NCBI GenBank assembly: GCA_028288945.1
Contig: JAQGHH010000627.1
Coordinates: 1-24,169 of the forward strand
Source: Phycisphaerales bacterium
Lineage (GTDB): Bacteria > Planctomycetota > Phycisphaerae > Tepidisphaerales > Tepidisphaeraceae
Reading direction: 5' to 3'
DNA length: 24,169 bases
Shown piece after piece: positions 8,419 to 16,010 of the stretch (the stretch's first letter is position 1; each line of letters begins with the position of its first letter). Under the pieces are notes generated by a model. It had not been told where the DNA came from. It ran no database searches and saw only the letters and a program-made list of their open reading frames with translations. A program made the translations under genes and the position numbers.

Positions 8419-9594
8419 CTATTGGGATCGAGAGCAACGCAGCGCCGCCACGATGCCGGCCGCACTCGCTTCGTCGCTGTATCGCGCGACCTGCGAACGT
8501 GCGTCCCGGCCCATTCTCTGCGATAAATCTCGATCGCCCGCCAGTTGGCCGATGCGCGCCGACAGCGCTTCGCTGTCGCCCATCGGGAACGTGAAACCGG
8601 TCTTGCCCGATACGATCAGGTCCTTGTGACACCCGACCATCGAACTGGCAATGACGGGCAGTCCGAACTGCATCGCCTCGTTCACCACCAGGCCCCAGGT
8701 TTCAAATCTTGACGGAAGGACAAAGACATCGGCAGCCATAAAGTACTTTCCGATTCGGCTCTGGTTCACAAATCCGGCCATTGTCAGCCGCGTCCCCAGC
8801 AGGGCGCGGGCCTCGGACTCCACTTGTTGGCGCAACTCCCCTTCGCCGACGACGATCAGTGAGACGCGCTGGCGGTCAGGGAGTAACGCCAGGGCATTGA
8901 CGAGCAGCAAAGGTTCCTTCCGGGGGATCAATTTCCCACTGAACAGCACGGCGGTCTGCCCGTCGTCGATCCCCAGTTCCTCCCGCGCGCGGCGGCGATC
9001 GAACTGCGCCCGCTGATTTTCGAAAAGCGCCGTGTCCACGGAGTAGGGTGAAAAGAACATCCGATCCTTGTCGATGCCGCGCCGCTGCAGGTGCAGCCGG
9101 GCCTCTTCGCCGATGTAGCAGAAAACATCGACATGGCGATAGAACCATTTCAAATAGAAGTCGCGGACCAGGGACTTGATGCGGGTGCGGCCGGTGTCGG
9201 GGGTGACGTCGGTGAATTCACCGCGCATCAGAACCGGCAACCGTAATGCGCGGGCCGCGCGCACGACGTCGCGCTCGAAAGCGTGGGTGTAACCGTGGAT
9301 CATGACGGCGTCGAACTTTCCATCGGCCAATAATTGCCGGGCCTGCGGCAGCGCGACGGTTCGCGGGCGCGAGAGGTCTGCGGTTCGCTCCAGGAAGCGG
9401 TGCTCGTATCCGTCGATGAGGGGAATGTCCCACGCGACATTCACGCCGAACCCACTGTCGAGCCCGCCGCGGGCGCTATGGTCGCTGAAGAAATGGAGCA
9501 CCGGCTCCAGGCCGGGCGTCATCGCGAGCCGCCGCCACATCGGGGCGTAATACTGGATCGGGTGGGTGACGAAGATGGCGAGTCGCTTGGTCAT
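8419..9594 (-). CDS. Glycosyltransferase family 4 (retaining GT-B)
   Basis: This 391-residue enzyme is of the GT4/glycosyl transferases group 1 type, which moves a nucleotide-sugar residue to a growing glycan at the cytoplasmic face. The N-terminal acceptor domain starts KRLAIFVTHPIQYYAP and contains VLMRGEFTD (121-129). The donor domain begins near AVLFSGKLIPRKEP (215-228), with LIVVGEGEL (247-255) and the E-x7-E motif RFETWGLVVNEAM, whose glutamates are E298 and E306. Length is standard. ATG 9594 lies 4 bases after the stop of the fucosyltransferase gene, so the two are cotranscribed. The ribosome binding site is weak, suggesting coupling. Sugar specificity cannot be read from the sequence. 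Confidence 0.9.
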   Translation of the reverse strand: MTKRLAIFVTHPIQYYAPMWRRLAMTPGLEPVLHFFSDHSARGGLDSGFGVNVAWDIPLIDGYEHRFLERTADLSRPRTVALPQARQLLADGKFDAVMIHGYTHAFERDVVRAARALRLPVLMRGEFTDVTPDTGRTRIKSLVRDFYLKWFYRHVDVFCYIGEEARLHLQRRGIDKDRMFFSPYSVDTALFENQRAQFDRRRAREELGIDDGQTAVLFSGKLIPRKEPLLLVNALALLPDRQRVSLIVVGEGELRQQVESEARALLGTRLTMAGFVNQSRIGKYFMAADVFVLPSRFETWGLVVNEAMQFGLPVIASSMVGCHKDLIVSGKTGFTFPMGDSEALSARIGQLAGDRDLSQRMGRDARSQVARYSDEASAAGIVAALRCSRSQ

Positions 9595-9598
9595 GCCG

Positions 9599-10516
9599 TC
9601 ACAGGAGCAGCCACGAATCCGGAACGCTGTGGATCGTCAACCCGATTGCGCCGCGCGGGGCGATTACGATTTTATCGGGGTTGTTCGCCAGCCAGGCCGC
9701 CCACCAACTGAACGTGCTGTTGGCGATGATGAAGTGGCGGCAGAGGCCCATGAGCCAGAAGTCTTCATAATCTTTGTCCGCCCCGTTGTGGGTGACGAAC
9801 TCGACGGGGAAGGGAATTCGCACGTTCTCGCGCGCCCAGTCGGGAAAGTCGGAGAAGACGAAGAAATACGGCCGTTCGACGCGCCCGGCGAGGGCTTCGA
9901 CCGCGCGGCTGTAGTAAGAAGGGTCCACATGGCAGCGGCTGTCGGTCGGGAGGGGGGCGGCGTTTGCGACATTGGGAACCCCGTGCAGCCGCCGCACGTG
10001 AAGGCACACCGCCTGCACCGACTCGATCTTCCTGGCCAGTTCGACATTCGCCGGCTCGTGCTTCGTCACCATGGCAAAGTCGCGCAACAGCTCTTCGCGG
10101 AAGTCGCGGAAGTAGTCTTCGTGCTGCCAATTGCCTTCCAGGAACACCCGCCTCGTGACGCGCAGGCCCGTCAGCCGTGGCTCGAGGGCCGGGCTCATTT
10201 CCTGAATATAAGACCTCTTTTCGAACGGCCGATTCCGGTTGAGCAGGCGCTGGGCCCGGCGGCGAATCCGGCCGGCGAAGGTGGCGTACGACTGCGACGG
10301 ATCAATGCACTGTTGACGGATATTAAAGTGGTGAAGCTGGTAACTGCGCTTGTAGTAATCTCTGGGAAACCCCGAAAGATTATCGAGAATCAGCGGCACG
10401 CCGCTGCGGAGCGAAAGGGCCCGGGCCGTCGCGTACTGAAAAAGCTGGTTGCCCAGGCCGTTATAGATCTGCGCCGTAACCGCCGGGCCGTTGGATTTGA
10501 TGTTGCTGGTGTTCAT
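9599..10516 (-). CDS. GT11-like alpha-1,2-fucosyltransferase
   Basis: GT11 enzymes transfer fucose from GDP-fucose, usually to galactose, in O-antigens and blood-group-like glycans. The 305-residue product starts at ATG 10516 (MNTSNIKSNG), just ahead of the family hallmark YNGLGNQLFQYATARAL at 18-34. The C-terminal family motif ANSTFSWWAAWLAN lies at 265-278. The motif I region reads CLHVRRLHG at 171-179, where most members have HxRRxD, so the usual Asp is replaced by His178. That may alter activity or specificity. It lies 40 bases after the FkbM gene and 4 bases before the GT4 gene. The frame extends further upstream, but only inside the FkbM gene. Confidence 0.85.
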   Translation of the reverse strand: MNTSNIKSNGPAVTAQIYNGLGNQLFQYATARALSLRSGVPLILDNLSGFPRDYYKRSYQLHHFNIRQQCIDPSQSYATFAGRIRRRAQRLLNRNRPFEKRSYIQEMSPALEPRLTGLRVTRRVFLEGNWQHEDYFRDFREELLRDFAMVTKHEPANVELARKIESVQAVCLHVRRLHGVPNVANAAPLPTDSRCHVDPSYYSRAVEALAGRVERPYFFVFSDFPDWARENVRIPFPVEFVTHNGADKDYEDFWLMGLCRHFIIANSTFSWWAAWLANNPDKIVIAPRGAIGLTIHSVPDSWLLL

Positions 10517-10556
10517 GAATGGGGCCGGCGTTGTCTGAAGCACGGCGGCTCTGCGT

Positions 10557-11291
10557 TCACGCATACCCTTCGTACGAAAACACCGGGGAGCCTTCCCGTA
10601 CGAACACCATATCCGCCTGCACCAATTCGCCGTCGCGCGGGCGCTGGACGTAGGAGCAGATATCGTAAGTGCGAAAGCCGTGCGCCGCGATATGGCCGAT
10701 GACCTCGTGCGCCAGCGGGCAGCCGGCATAAATCCGCCGGAATGAAACCTCCAGCAAAAGAAGCTGTGTCGTCTCCAGGCACCGCGCCGCGCCTTTGAGC
10801 ACTTCCAATTCATACCCCTGCACGTCGGCCTTGATCATCGCCGGGGGGGCCAGCAGGTCGGAGCCGAGGAATGAATCCAGTGTCCTTACTTCGACCGCCC
10901 GCTCCTGGGCTGTGCCCGAGGCGTACTCGCTATTGAGAAAGCTCGATTGGTCCCCGTGTACCTTCATCGGAAGCACCCCCGCCTGCGCCCCCAGCGCGCC
11001 CGACCAGAACTTCACGCCCGGCCGCTCGCCTTGCAGCGCCGCCAGCGGCCCGGCGTTCTCCGGCAGCGGGTCCACCAGGAAGTAGCGGGCGCCGGGAAAA
11101 ATCGTCATGCATTCCCGCGTCCATTTGCCGTCCGAAGCCCCCACGTCCACGATCTGTCCGGGCGTCACGCCCATCGCCTTGAGCCGGCGCAACGCCGCAT
11201 CAAACCCGCGCGGGCCCCAGCCGGTGTTAACCATTCGCACGTGAGCGGCAGCCAGAATTCCGTTGACGATTCCTCGTATCTTCGACCGCAT
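10557..11291 (-). CDS. FkbM-family SAM methyltransferase
   Basis: This 244-residue probable glycan O-methyltransferase starts at ATG 11291, with GAAGG 5 bases upstream. A TTG at 11312 in frame would add 7 residues. Motif I is VDVGASDGKW at 48-57, VDPLPEN (73-79) is the acidic loop after strand 2, and the family core IKADVQGYELEVLKGA is at 153-168. LLLLEVSFRRIY then matches the FkbM strand that follows. It is shorter than its two paralogues here and diverged from them, so it is not a recent duplicate. It lies 35 bases after the GT4 gene and 40 bases before the fucosyltransferase gene, consistent with one operon. Confidence 0.88.
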   Translation of the reverse strand: MRSKIRGIVNGILAAAHVRMVNTGWGPRGFDAALRRLKAMGVTPGQIVDVGASDGKWTRECMTIFPGARYFLVDPLPENAGPLAALQGERPGVKFWSGALGAQAGVLPMKVHGDQSSFLNSEYASGTAQERAVEVRTLDSFLGSDLLAPPAMIKADVQGYELEVLKGAARCLETTQLLLLEVSFRRIYAGCPLAHEVIGHIAAHGFRTYDICSYVQRPRDGELVQADMVFVREGSPVFSYEGYA

Positions 11292-11326
11292 GAGCACCTT
11301 CGCCGGCTGCAACCTTTGGGGGAATA

Positions 11327-12724
11327 CTATAACAATGCCACTTTGTAGATTTGATGAATGGACGCGGCATATTCGTCCACCGAGGGGACGTTCCGCGTAT
11401 GCCGGGCAAACCGCGTGACCAGTTCCGGAGAATCCGCCAGCCGACTGATCGCCGCGGATAAAGCGCCCACGTCGCCCATCGGAAATGTCAGCCCGTTTAT
11501 TTCGTGCTTCACCAGATGCGTCATCGACGGCACGTCCGTGCAGATCGCCGGCCGCCCGCTGGCCAGCGCCTCGACCAGGGCCGCGGGCGTGTTATCGTAC
11601 CAGAGCGACGGAATCACCGCGACGTGGCTCTGCTGATAAAACCCGCTCACCTGATCGTTGCCGATCCAACCCGCCCAGGTCACGCGATTTTGCCCCGCAT
11701 GGTCCGGGTAGCGCGATTGAAGTTCCTTCGCGTACGGCGAGTCGATCGCCCCGGCAATCGACAGACTCACTGCGCCGCGCGCTTCGACGCGCGCCAGCGC
11801 CGCGAGAAGAACGTCGAGCCCCTTCTCCGCCGCGAGGCGGCCGACGAATGCCAGGCGCAGCCCGCCCTCGAATCCCGGGAGCCTGGGATCGGCCGGCGCG
11901 CCCGTATAGAACCAGGGCAGCACGTGAATGCGCTCGGGTGGGATCCCGAACTGGCCGTAGAATTCCCGCGAAAAAGGGCTGGTGACGATCAGTGCATTCA
12001 GCCGCCCCAGTTCCTTCCTGCTCCGCTCAATCGTCAGCGAAACCCGCTCGCGAACCGGCAGCCGTGCCGCCCCGCGGCGTGCCAGCGGCCCCTTCAGATC
12101 TGCCCCAAACCCGTACCGCGAAACCAGCGCCCGTGCGGGCCCCCACCGCAATACCGCTTCGTTCGCCTTCCCCAGAGCGCCATACCCGGCGACTATGCAC
12201 TTGCTGCACTTGTCTTCGCCGACCACGGCGTCGCACAGCCGGCCTTCTCCCGTGACGAGTAACGTGCGGAGGCAGGCCGCGCCATAGTCGTACACGCTGC
12301 AAACCGTCGGAATCCCCAGCCGCTGGGCCGCGTCGAGCATGAATCGTGTGGACTGCCAGTAGTGTTGATGGACCAGGGACGGACCGATTTGCGAGAGAAC
12401 CTCTTTCCCCCAATCCACGGCCGCCTCCCATTCCGCGGCCGTCATCACCCGGTCCTTCCAGACCGCGGGGAGATCAAACACGTGGTAGTTGCAGTCGCCG
12501 CGGCTCACGGACAGGTATGGGATATCCCGCAGACGCGAAGCCTGGCCGTTGGGCACCGGGCCCCGCCAATGGCCGTCGCCGGCCAGGGTCATGATCTCGC
12601 CGACGACTCCGGCCTGCTGCAGCGCAAGCACCTGGGCGGCCAGAAGCCGGTTGCTCCCCACGGGCGCGGGGTCGGCAAAGCACCCGATGTGGAGGATCTT
12701 CTCGCTCGACATAGTCGTCGTCAT
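11327..12724 (-). CDS. Glycosyltransferase family 4 with Cys motif
   Basis: This 465-residue GT-B glycosyltransferase of the GT4 type has an acceptor domain running from ILHIGCFADPAPVGSN (10-25) and containing VHQHYWQSTRF (118-128). A Cys cluster follows, C164, C173 and C176 (CSKC), a pattern seen in a GT4 subgroup and possibly metal-binding. The donor domain contains FVGRLAAEKGLDVLL (293-307) and SLWYDNTPAALVEALASG (373-390). There the usual E-x7-E is D377-x7-E385, a conservative change. The start ATG 12724 shares one base with the TGA of the nucleotidyltransferase gene (TGATG), so translation is probably coupled. ATG 12712 is an alternative. It runs to a 35-base gap before the FkbM gene. 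Confidence 0.88.
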   Translation of the reverse strand: MTTTMSSEKILHIGCFADPAPVGSNRLLAAQVLALQQAGVVGEIMTLAGDGHWRGPVPNGQASRLRDIPYLSVSRGDCNYHVFDLPAVWKDRVMTAAEWEAAVDWGKEVLSQIGPSLVHQHYWQSTRFMLDAAQRLGIPTVCSVYDYGAACLRTLLVTGEGRLCDAVVGEDKCSKCIVAGYGALGKANEAVLRWGPARALVSRYGFGADLKGPLARRGAARLPVRERVSLTIERSRKELGRLNALIVTSPFSREFYGQFGIPPERIHVLPWFYTGAPADPRLPGFEGGLRLAFVGRLAAEKGLDVLLAALARVEARGAVSLSIAGAIDSPYAKELQSRYPDHAGQNRVTWAGWIGNDQVSGFYQQSHVAVIPSLWYDNTPAALVEALASGRPAICTDVPSMTHLVKHEINGLTFPMGDVGALSAAISRLADSPELVTRFARHTRNVPSVDEYAASIHQIYKVALL

Positions 12725-13539
12725 CACTTCTTCTTCAGACGCGCTTGTTTGTCGAGACGATCGACTTCCATCGCGTGCCTCTTGTACGATCGGCGGACGA
12801 CCTCGACCAAGGCCAAGTGTCGGGGGGAGCCGAATTCTGCACTCCGTAACATTGGCAAAAAAGCCTCATCCATTGTGCCTCGCAGCTTCGGAGTAGGCAC
12901 GGCGTCAGATGCGATGGGAAGCAAGAATGCGAATGAAACCGCATGCTCGCACTGTGCCGCGGCATTTCGCACCGCGTCCCAATCGTGAAAAAGACCTGAA
13001 GTCACCGCCCGTTCAAATCCGCGCCGGCTCCGGAGCGAGCGGAGAATTGTCTCTGCATCATGTGTCGCCAAATTCCGGGCGTCCTGCACCTCTTCTAATA
13101 ACGCGATGTCCTGCCAATCGCTTTCCCTCTCCGTCTCTTTGCTCCGAAGCAGGTCAGGCAGGGAGATGAATGCCACCGGCTGTCCCCCGTAGGAACCTTG
13201 CTCGCTACGGGCGTGCAAATCGCCGAAGGAGGAAAGAAGGTGGTTGTGCAACCAGAACTCGAGCCACTCCTCGCGCCCGTCCGGTAAGCGTCCGATCTCG
13301 AAGCGAGTGAAATCATCGGGCCGCCAAGACGGACCCTCTCGGGCGTTCGCAAGCAGTTCGATGCGCGATAACCTTTCCCGCACGTCACGCGTCGACGGCG
13401 CCGAGGTGAAGAAATCGAAATCCACAGTGTTCCGATCAACTCCGTAATACCGGACAGCGTGGCCGCCCATTACCAATGACGTAAGTCCGGCGTCCTGAAG
13501 TGCGCGGGAGATTTGTGCCAGTCGCTCCTCCGAGTTCAT
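12724..13539 (-). CDS. Nucleotidyltransferase-fold protein (AbiEii/DUF6036-like)
   Basis: This 271-residue protein has features of the minimal nucleotidyltransferase fold. SLVMGGHAVRYYG (21-33) carries the Gly-Gly turn, and NTVDFDFFTSA (37-47) carries the D-x-D pair D40/D42 that would bind metal. The mid region SLPDLLRSKETERESDWQDIALL (126-148) matches the pattern of AbiEii-type and DUF6036-like proteins. Such proteins include type IV-like toxins and proteins of unknown role. ATG 13539 forms an ATGA overlap with the upstream small gene and has GGAGGA 9 bases before it, which decides the start over ATG 13557. The C-terminal half (about 175-271) is mostly helical with a very basic end. A toxin role is inferred only from gene layout. 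Confidence 0.62.
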   Translation of the reverse strand: MNSEERLAQISRALQDAGLTSLVMGGHAVRYYGVDRNTVDFDFFTSAPSTRDVRERLSRIELLANAREGPSWRPDDFTRFEIGRLPDGREEWLEFWLHNHLLSSFGDLHARSEQGSYGGQPVAFISLPDLLRSKETERESDWQDIALLEEVQDARNLATHDAETILRSLRSRRGFERAVTSGLFHDWDAVRNAAAQCEHAVSFAFLLPIASDAVPTPKLRGTMDEAFLPMLRSAEFGSPRHLALVEVVRRSYKRHAMEVDRLDKQARLKKK

Positions 13540-13772
13540 GGCGGCGAATCCTCCCATGGCCTGCTCCCGTGCGAGAACAGCAGCTTCACCGCTTCATGGG
13601 CGACAAATTCTTCGTCCGTCAAACTGACGGCGAGCTCCGCGATATCGCTGAGGTGCGCATTCAGGAACTGCTCTTCGGCCTCATTGGCGGTTTGGGCCGA
13701 GCCGTTCAAGAGCAGGCGGTCAATCTCCGGATGCACGTCGGTCGAGCGAAGGCGTGGGGAGGAGCGTTTCAT
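13536..13772 (-). CDS. Small helical protein paired with nucleotidyltransferase
   Basis: This 78-residue protein of unknown family starts at ATG 13772, with AGGA 6 bases upstream; the longer frame to 13877 has no comparable signal. It has a basic N-terminus (MKRSSPRLRS), then an acidic, Leu/Ala-rich helical region including DRLLLNGSAQTANEAEEQF and LSDIAELAVSLTDEEFVAHEAV, and a Pro-rich end. Its TGA overlaps the ATG of the nucleotidyltransferase-fold gene (ATGA), so the two are translated together. Small gene first and NTase second is the layout of many toxin-antitoxin pairs. No DNA-binding motif is evident, so antitoxin identity is a guess. Confidence 0.6.
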   Translation of the reverse strand: MKRSSPRLRSTDVHPEIDRLLLNGSAQTANEAEEQFLNAHLSDIAELAVSLTDEEFVAHEAVKLLFSHGSRPWEDSPP

Positions 13773-13921
13773 AAGTTTCCTACGCTCATTATATCGGTAC
13801 TTCCGTCGGAATTCGCCGGGGGTTCGCGGTCGAATGACGGAACATGGGCCCGGCCGCCGCTTGAAATTCAATTTCACCTATAAGAGAGTGTGAACCTCCC
13901 CGGCGGGCGCGACGAAGATAG

Positions 13922-13953
13922 CGTTAACGGCAAACCCATCGAACGTTAAAGCC
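13922..13953. repeat. Imperfect direct repeat in divergent promoter region
   Basis: CGTTAACGGC (13922-13931) and CGTTAAAGCC (13944-13953) are 8/10 identical, with starts 22 bases apart, about two helical turns. They lie in the 251-base gap between the divergent small-protein gene and glf. This layout suits a dimeric regulator, but nothing else supports it. No other feature was found in this gap. Confidence 0.25.
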
Positions 13954-14023
13954 GCCACCGCAATATGACCACCTTCTGGCGGAGCCGGATCAATGGTTGG
14001 AGTTATAGGGCCTTGGGCTCTGC

Positions 14024-14503
14024 ATGAAAGTTGATTATCTCATCGTCGGCGCGGGATTGACCGGCAGCGTCATCGCGCGCTCCCTGGCCGACGCCGGCCG
14101 CGACGTGCTTATCGTTGACCGCCGGTCGCACTTCGGCGGCAACGTTCACGACCACGCGCACGAGAGCGGCATCCGCATCCACACCTACGGCCCCCACTAC
14201 TTCCGGACCTCCTCCGACCGCATCTGGGCCTTCGCCACCCGCTTCGCTTCGTTCTTCCGCTACGAAGCGGCCCTCAAGTCGCTGGTGGACGGGGAACTGG
14301 AGAACTGGCCCATCGCCGCCAGCTACATCCGCCGACGCATCGGCGAAGGGTGGAAGCCCGAGTTCGCCGGCCGCCCGGCTAACTTTGAGGAAGCCGCCCT
14401 CTCCCTCATGCCGCGGGCGATCTACGAAACGTTCATCAAGGAATACAACGAAAAGCAGTGGGGAGTCGCCAACTCCACGCTCGCCGCCAGCCTCTGCATT
14501 TAG
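14024..14503 (+). pseudogene. glf: UDP-galactopyranose mutase, truncated N-terminal part
   Basis: Glf converts UDP-galactopyranose to UDP-galactofuranose using FAD. The first 158 residues are clearly present: the dinucleotide-binding IVGAGLTGSV at 7-16, an acidic residue at the end of strand 2 (VDRRSHFGGN, 31-40), HTYGPHYF at 53-60 and the family block KEYNEKQWGVANSTLA at 139-154. The frame then ends at a TAG right after SLCI, where relatives continue for about 200 residues through the rest of the FAD and substrate sites. The sequence beyond 14499 has no resemblance to Glf. The protein cannot be a working mutase. It marks the left breakpoint of the inserted block. The start ATG 14024 is well placed by homology, with only a weak Shine-Dalgarno. 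Confidence 0.88.
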
Positions 14504-14510
14504 CCGCGAA

Positions 14511-14543
14511 CAATGTCCCCAAATGTCGCGAAATGTCGCACTT
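14511..14543. repeat. 10-bp tandem repeats at left breakpoint
   Basis: Immediately after the broken glf, three units of a 10-base repeat with core AATGTC follow each other (starts 14512, 14522, 14532). The last continues as ATGTCGCACTT, which recurs exactly at 14624-14634. Short repeats of this sort line the ends of IS21-family and some other transposons, where they bind transposase. No transposase gene is left nearby, so this would be an end remnant. Confidence 0.45.
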
Positions 14544-14844
14544 TTCGAATGCACACTTTGTCTTAATGCTGCTTTACACTTTTATAAGATCATAACCATT
14601 AGGCATTTATAAGCCACATGACGATGTCGCACTTGGCAATTTGGCCAAAGGGCGTGACATTTACAGCACCCCGTTTTATTACCTCTCGGATTTTTCGAGC
14701 CTGCGCGACGCTTCCAAGGTATAACACTCCGATGCGGAGAACGAAGCCGACGGCGCAGCAGACTCCCAAAACGGTAGGGTACCGTGCGCGATCTCGACGC
14801 ACGTCAAAGTCCGCGCCGGACGTGCCTAATTACAGTTTTCACTA
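14544..14844. other. Non-coding, apparently decayed sequence
   Basis: No credible gene is seen here. The stretch is A+T-rich at its start, contains a second copy of ATGTCGCACTT (14624-14634) and two TTTATAAG octamers (14581-14588 and 14606-14613). Short frames on both strands lack start signals and family motifs. It is probably mobile-element or gene debris at the left edge of the island. Confidence 0.4.
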
Positions 14845-15183
14845 TTACGACAAGCTGAATGATGTTATCTGGTTGCACGCGGAGGATAACATCGGGAAAG
14901 CGGACCGATCGCCTTGGATTTCTTCCGACAAAAAAGAGCATGCACGGCGCCCAAAGCGGGCTCGAAAATAGTAAACGTATGTCGGCGACAGGATACTCGC
15001 TAAAATGCCGTAATGAAGAATAATGCGGAATTGGGGCGGCTTCGGTCCGACAAACTTGCCCCGAGCAAGCTTCAAAAACTCCCAGCAAGCAAGCTTAATC
15101 GAATAAAGAAAAGGCGCGTAGCGAAGCCTTCGCCGTATCCGCCGCGTGAAACCGCCCTTGAACCCGACGAGTTCGATAATCTC
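14845..15183 (-). pseudogene. Decayed 3' fragment of an unidentified gene
   Basis: A minus frame is open from about 15280 to its stop at 14845 without a plausible start in its first part. From 15180 it reads like the end of a real protein: IIELVGFKGGFTRRIRRRLR, then APFLYSIKLACWEFLKLARG, then FVGPKPPQFRIILHYG. Such a hydrophobic/basic helix is common near the C-terminus of glycan-modifying methyltransferases, but no motif allows a firm call. It overlaps by a few bases the stop of the preceding gene at 15182 in another frame. The likeliest reading is the tail of a gene whose front was lost by deletion. Confidence 0.35.
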
Positions 15184-15952
15184 ACAAGATGACGCAGCTG
15201 CGGGGAGGGGAACCTCCTGCGCGAACTGGGTCGTAAGAATACAACGGTGGTGTCCGAAACGCGCGCCGGATATAGCGAAATGCGGGTTTCACCACGGTTA
15301 CAGCTGCTGCGAGGCCGGCTATCCGTGCTCGGGCGGGAATCTCTACCATGTCGGCTTGAATGTTGTCGCAAATCTCGTTTTCGTGGCTGCTGCAATCGCC
15401 ATTAGCTTCACCAAGCGTGAGCCGGTAATTCTTCACCCCCAATAGCGAGATCCCAACGAATAGCGGTGCATCGACGGTTAGGTCCCGCAAGCAATCCACA
15501 TACTTGCGCACCGAACGCGCGATGTAATCTTCAAAGGGACGGAAGTTAACTCGGACTTGTTTCGTGGGATCAAGGCGCTTATCGCAAATGTCGATCATGT
15601 TCGCGACCGAATAGATACCTCCGCTGAATGTCAATTGTGTGGCCGCTGTCCAGTGTTCATCAGACGAAGGCCAATACGAGATGAAGGACGCCACATCTTG
15701 TTTCCCCACTCCGATGTTGTTCTCAAGTGGGGATAACGCCTTCGCTGGATCAAAGTACTGCGAGAAAAATGCCATTTCTGATCTGTTTGGTAGGACCGTT
15801 ATGACCAGCAAGCCACCATTGGCCTTGAAGTCTTTGTAAGTTGCATTAAGCGTCGTTAGGTAATTGCGCGGAACCCCAGGGTCGTGCAACAGCCAGTTCT
15901 CATAAATGGCGCGTTTGGTTACAGCCGTCTCTTCCGAATATTGCTGGGTCAT
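15182..15952 (-). CDS. Protein of uncertain family, AlbA_2/Schlafen-like C-terminal pattern
   Basis: This 256-residue protein starts at ATG 15952, with GGAAG 6 bases upstream; ATG 16027, overlapping the GT2 gene, is an alternative. It is not confidently recognised. The stretch TFSGGIYSVANM, the helix YIARSVRKYVDCLRDL and APLFVGISLLGVKNYRL, with VVKPAFRYIRRAF near the end, resemble the C-terminal region shared by many AlbA_2 (Schlafen-like) ATP-binding proteins as I remember it. The usual N-terminal AlbA_2 domain is not evident. It is the last intact gene of the island operon. Its very end (GGSPPRSCVIL) may be altered by the adjoining decayed region. A non-glycan function is possible. Confidence 0.4.
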   Translation of the reverse strand: MTQQYSEETAVTKRAIYENWLLHDPGVPRNYLTTLNATYKDFKANGGLLVITVLPNRSEMAFFSQYFDPAKALSPLENNIGVGKQDVASFISYWPSSDEHWTAATQLTFSGGIYSVANMIDICDKRLDPTKQVRVNFRPFEDYIARSVRKYVDCLRDLTVDAPLFVGISLLGVKNYRLTLGEANGDCSSHENEICDNIQADMVEIPARARIAGLAAAVTVVKPAFRYIRRAFRTPPLYSYDPVRAGGSPPRSCVIL

Positions 15953-16010
15953 ATTGGCTTCCATCCATCGATCGTTGGTTGCTCGATCATATGCCCGTCG
16001 TGCGCCGGCG

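Noticed and set aside
9566..10702. Long plus-strand open frame opposite the fucosyltransferase gene
   Set aside because: Antisense shadow; the minus-strand product has intact GT11 motifs.
13788..13793. TATAAT on the minus strand upstream of the 78-residue gene
   Set aside because: A start of transcription about 7 bases downstream would fall on the ribosome binding site, and no -35 hexamer lies at the right distance.
14618..14971. 117-residue plus-strand frame in the left edge of the island
   Set aside because: Basic, low-complexity composition, no recognisable domain and no ribosome binding site; it crosses a region that looks decayed.
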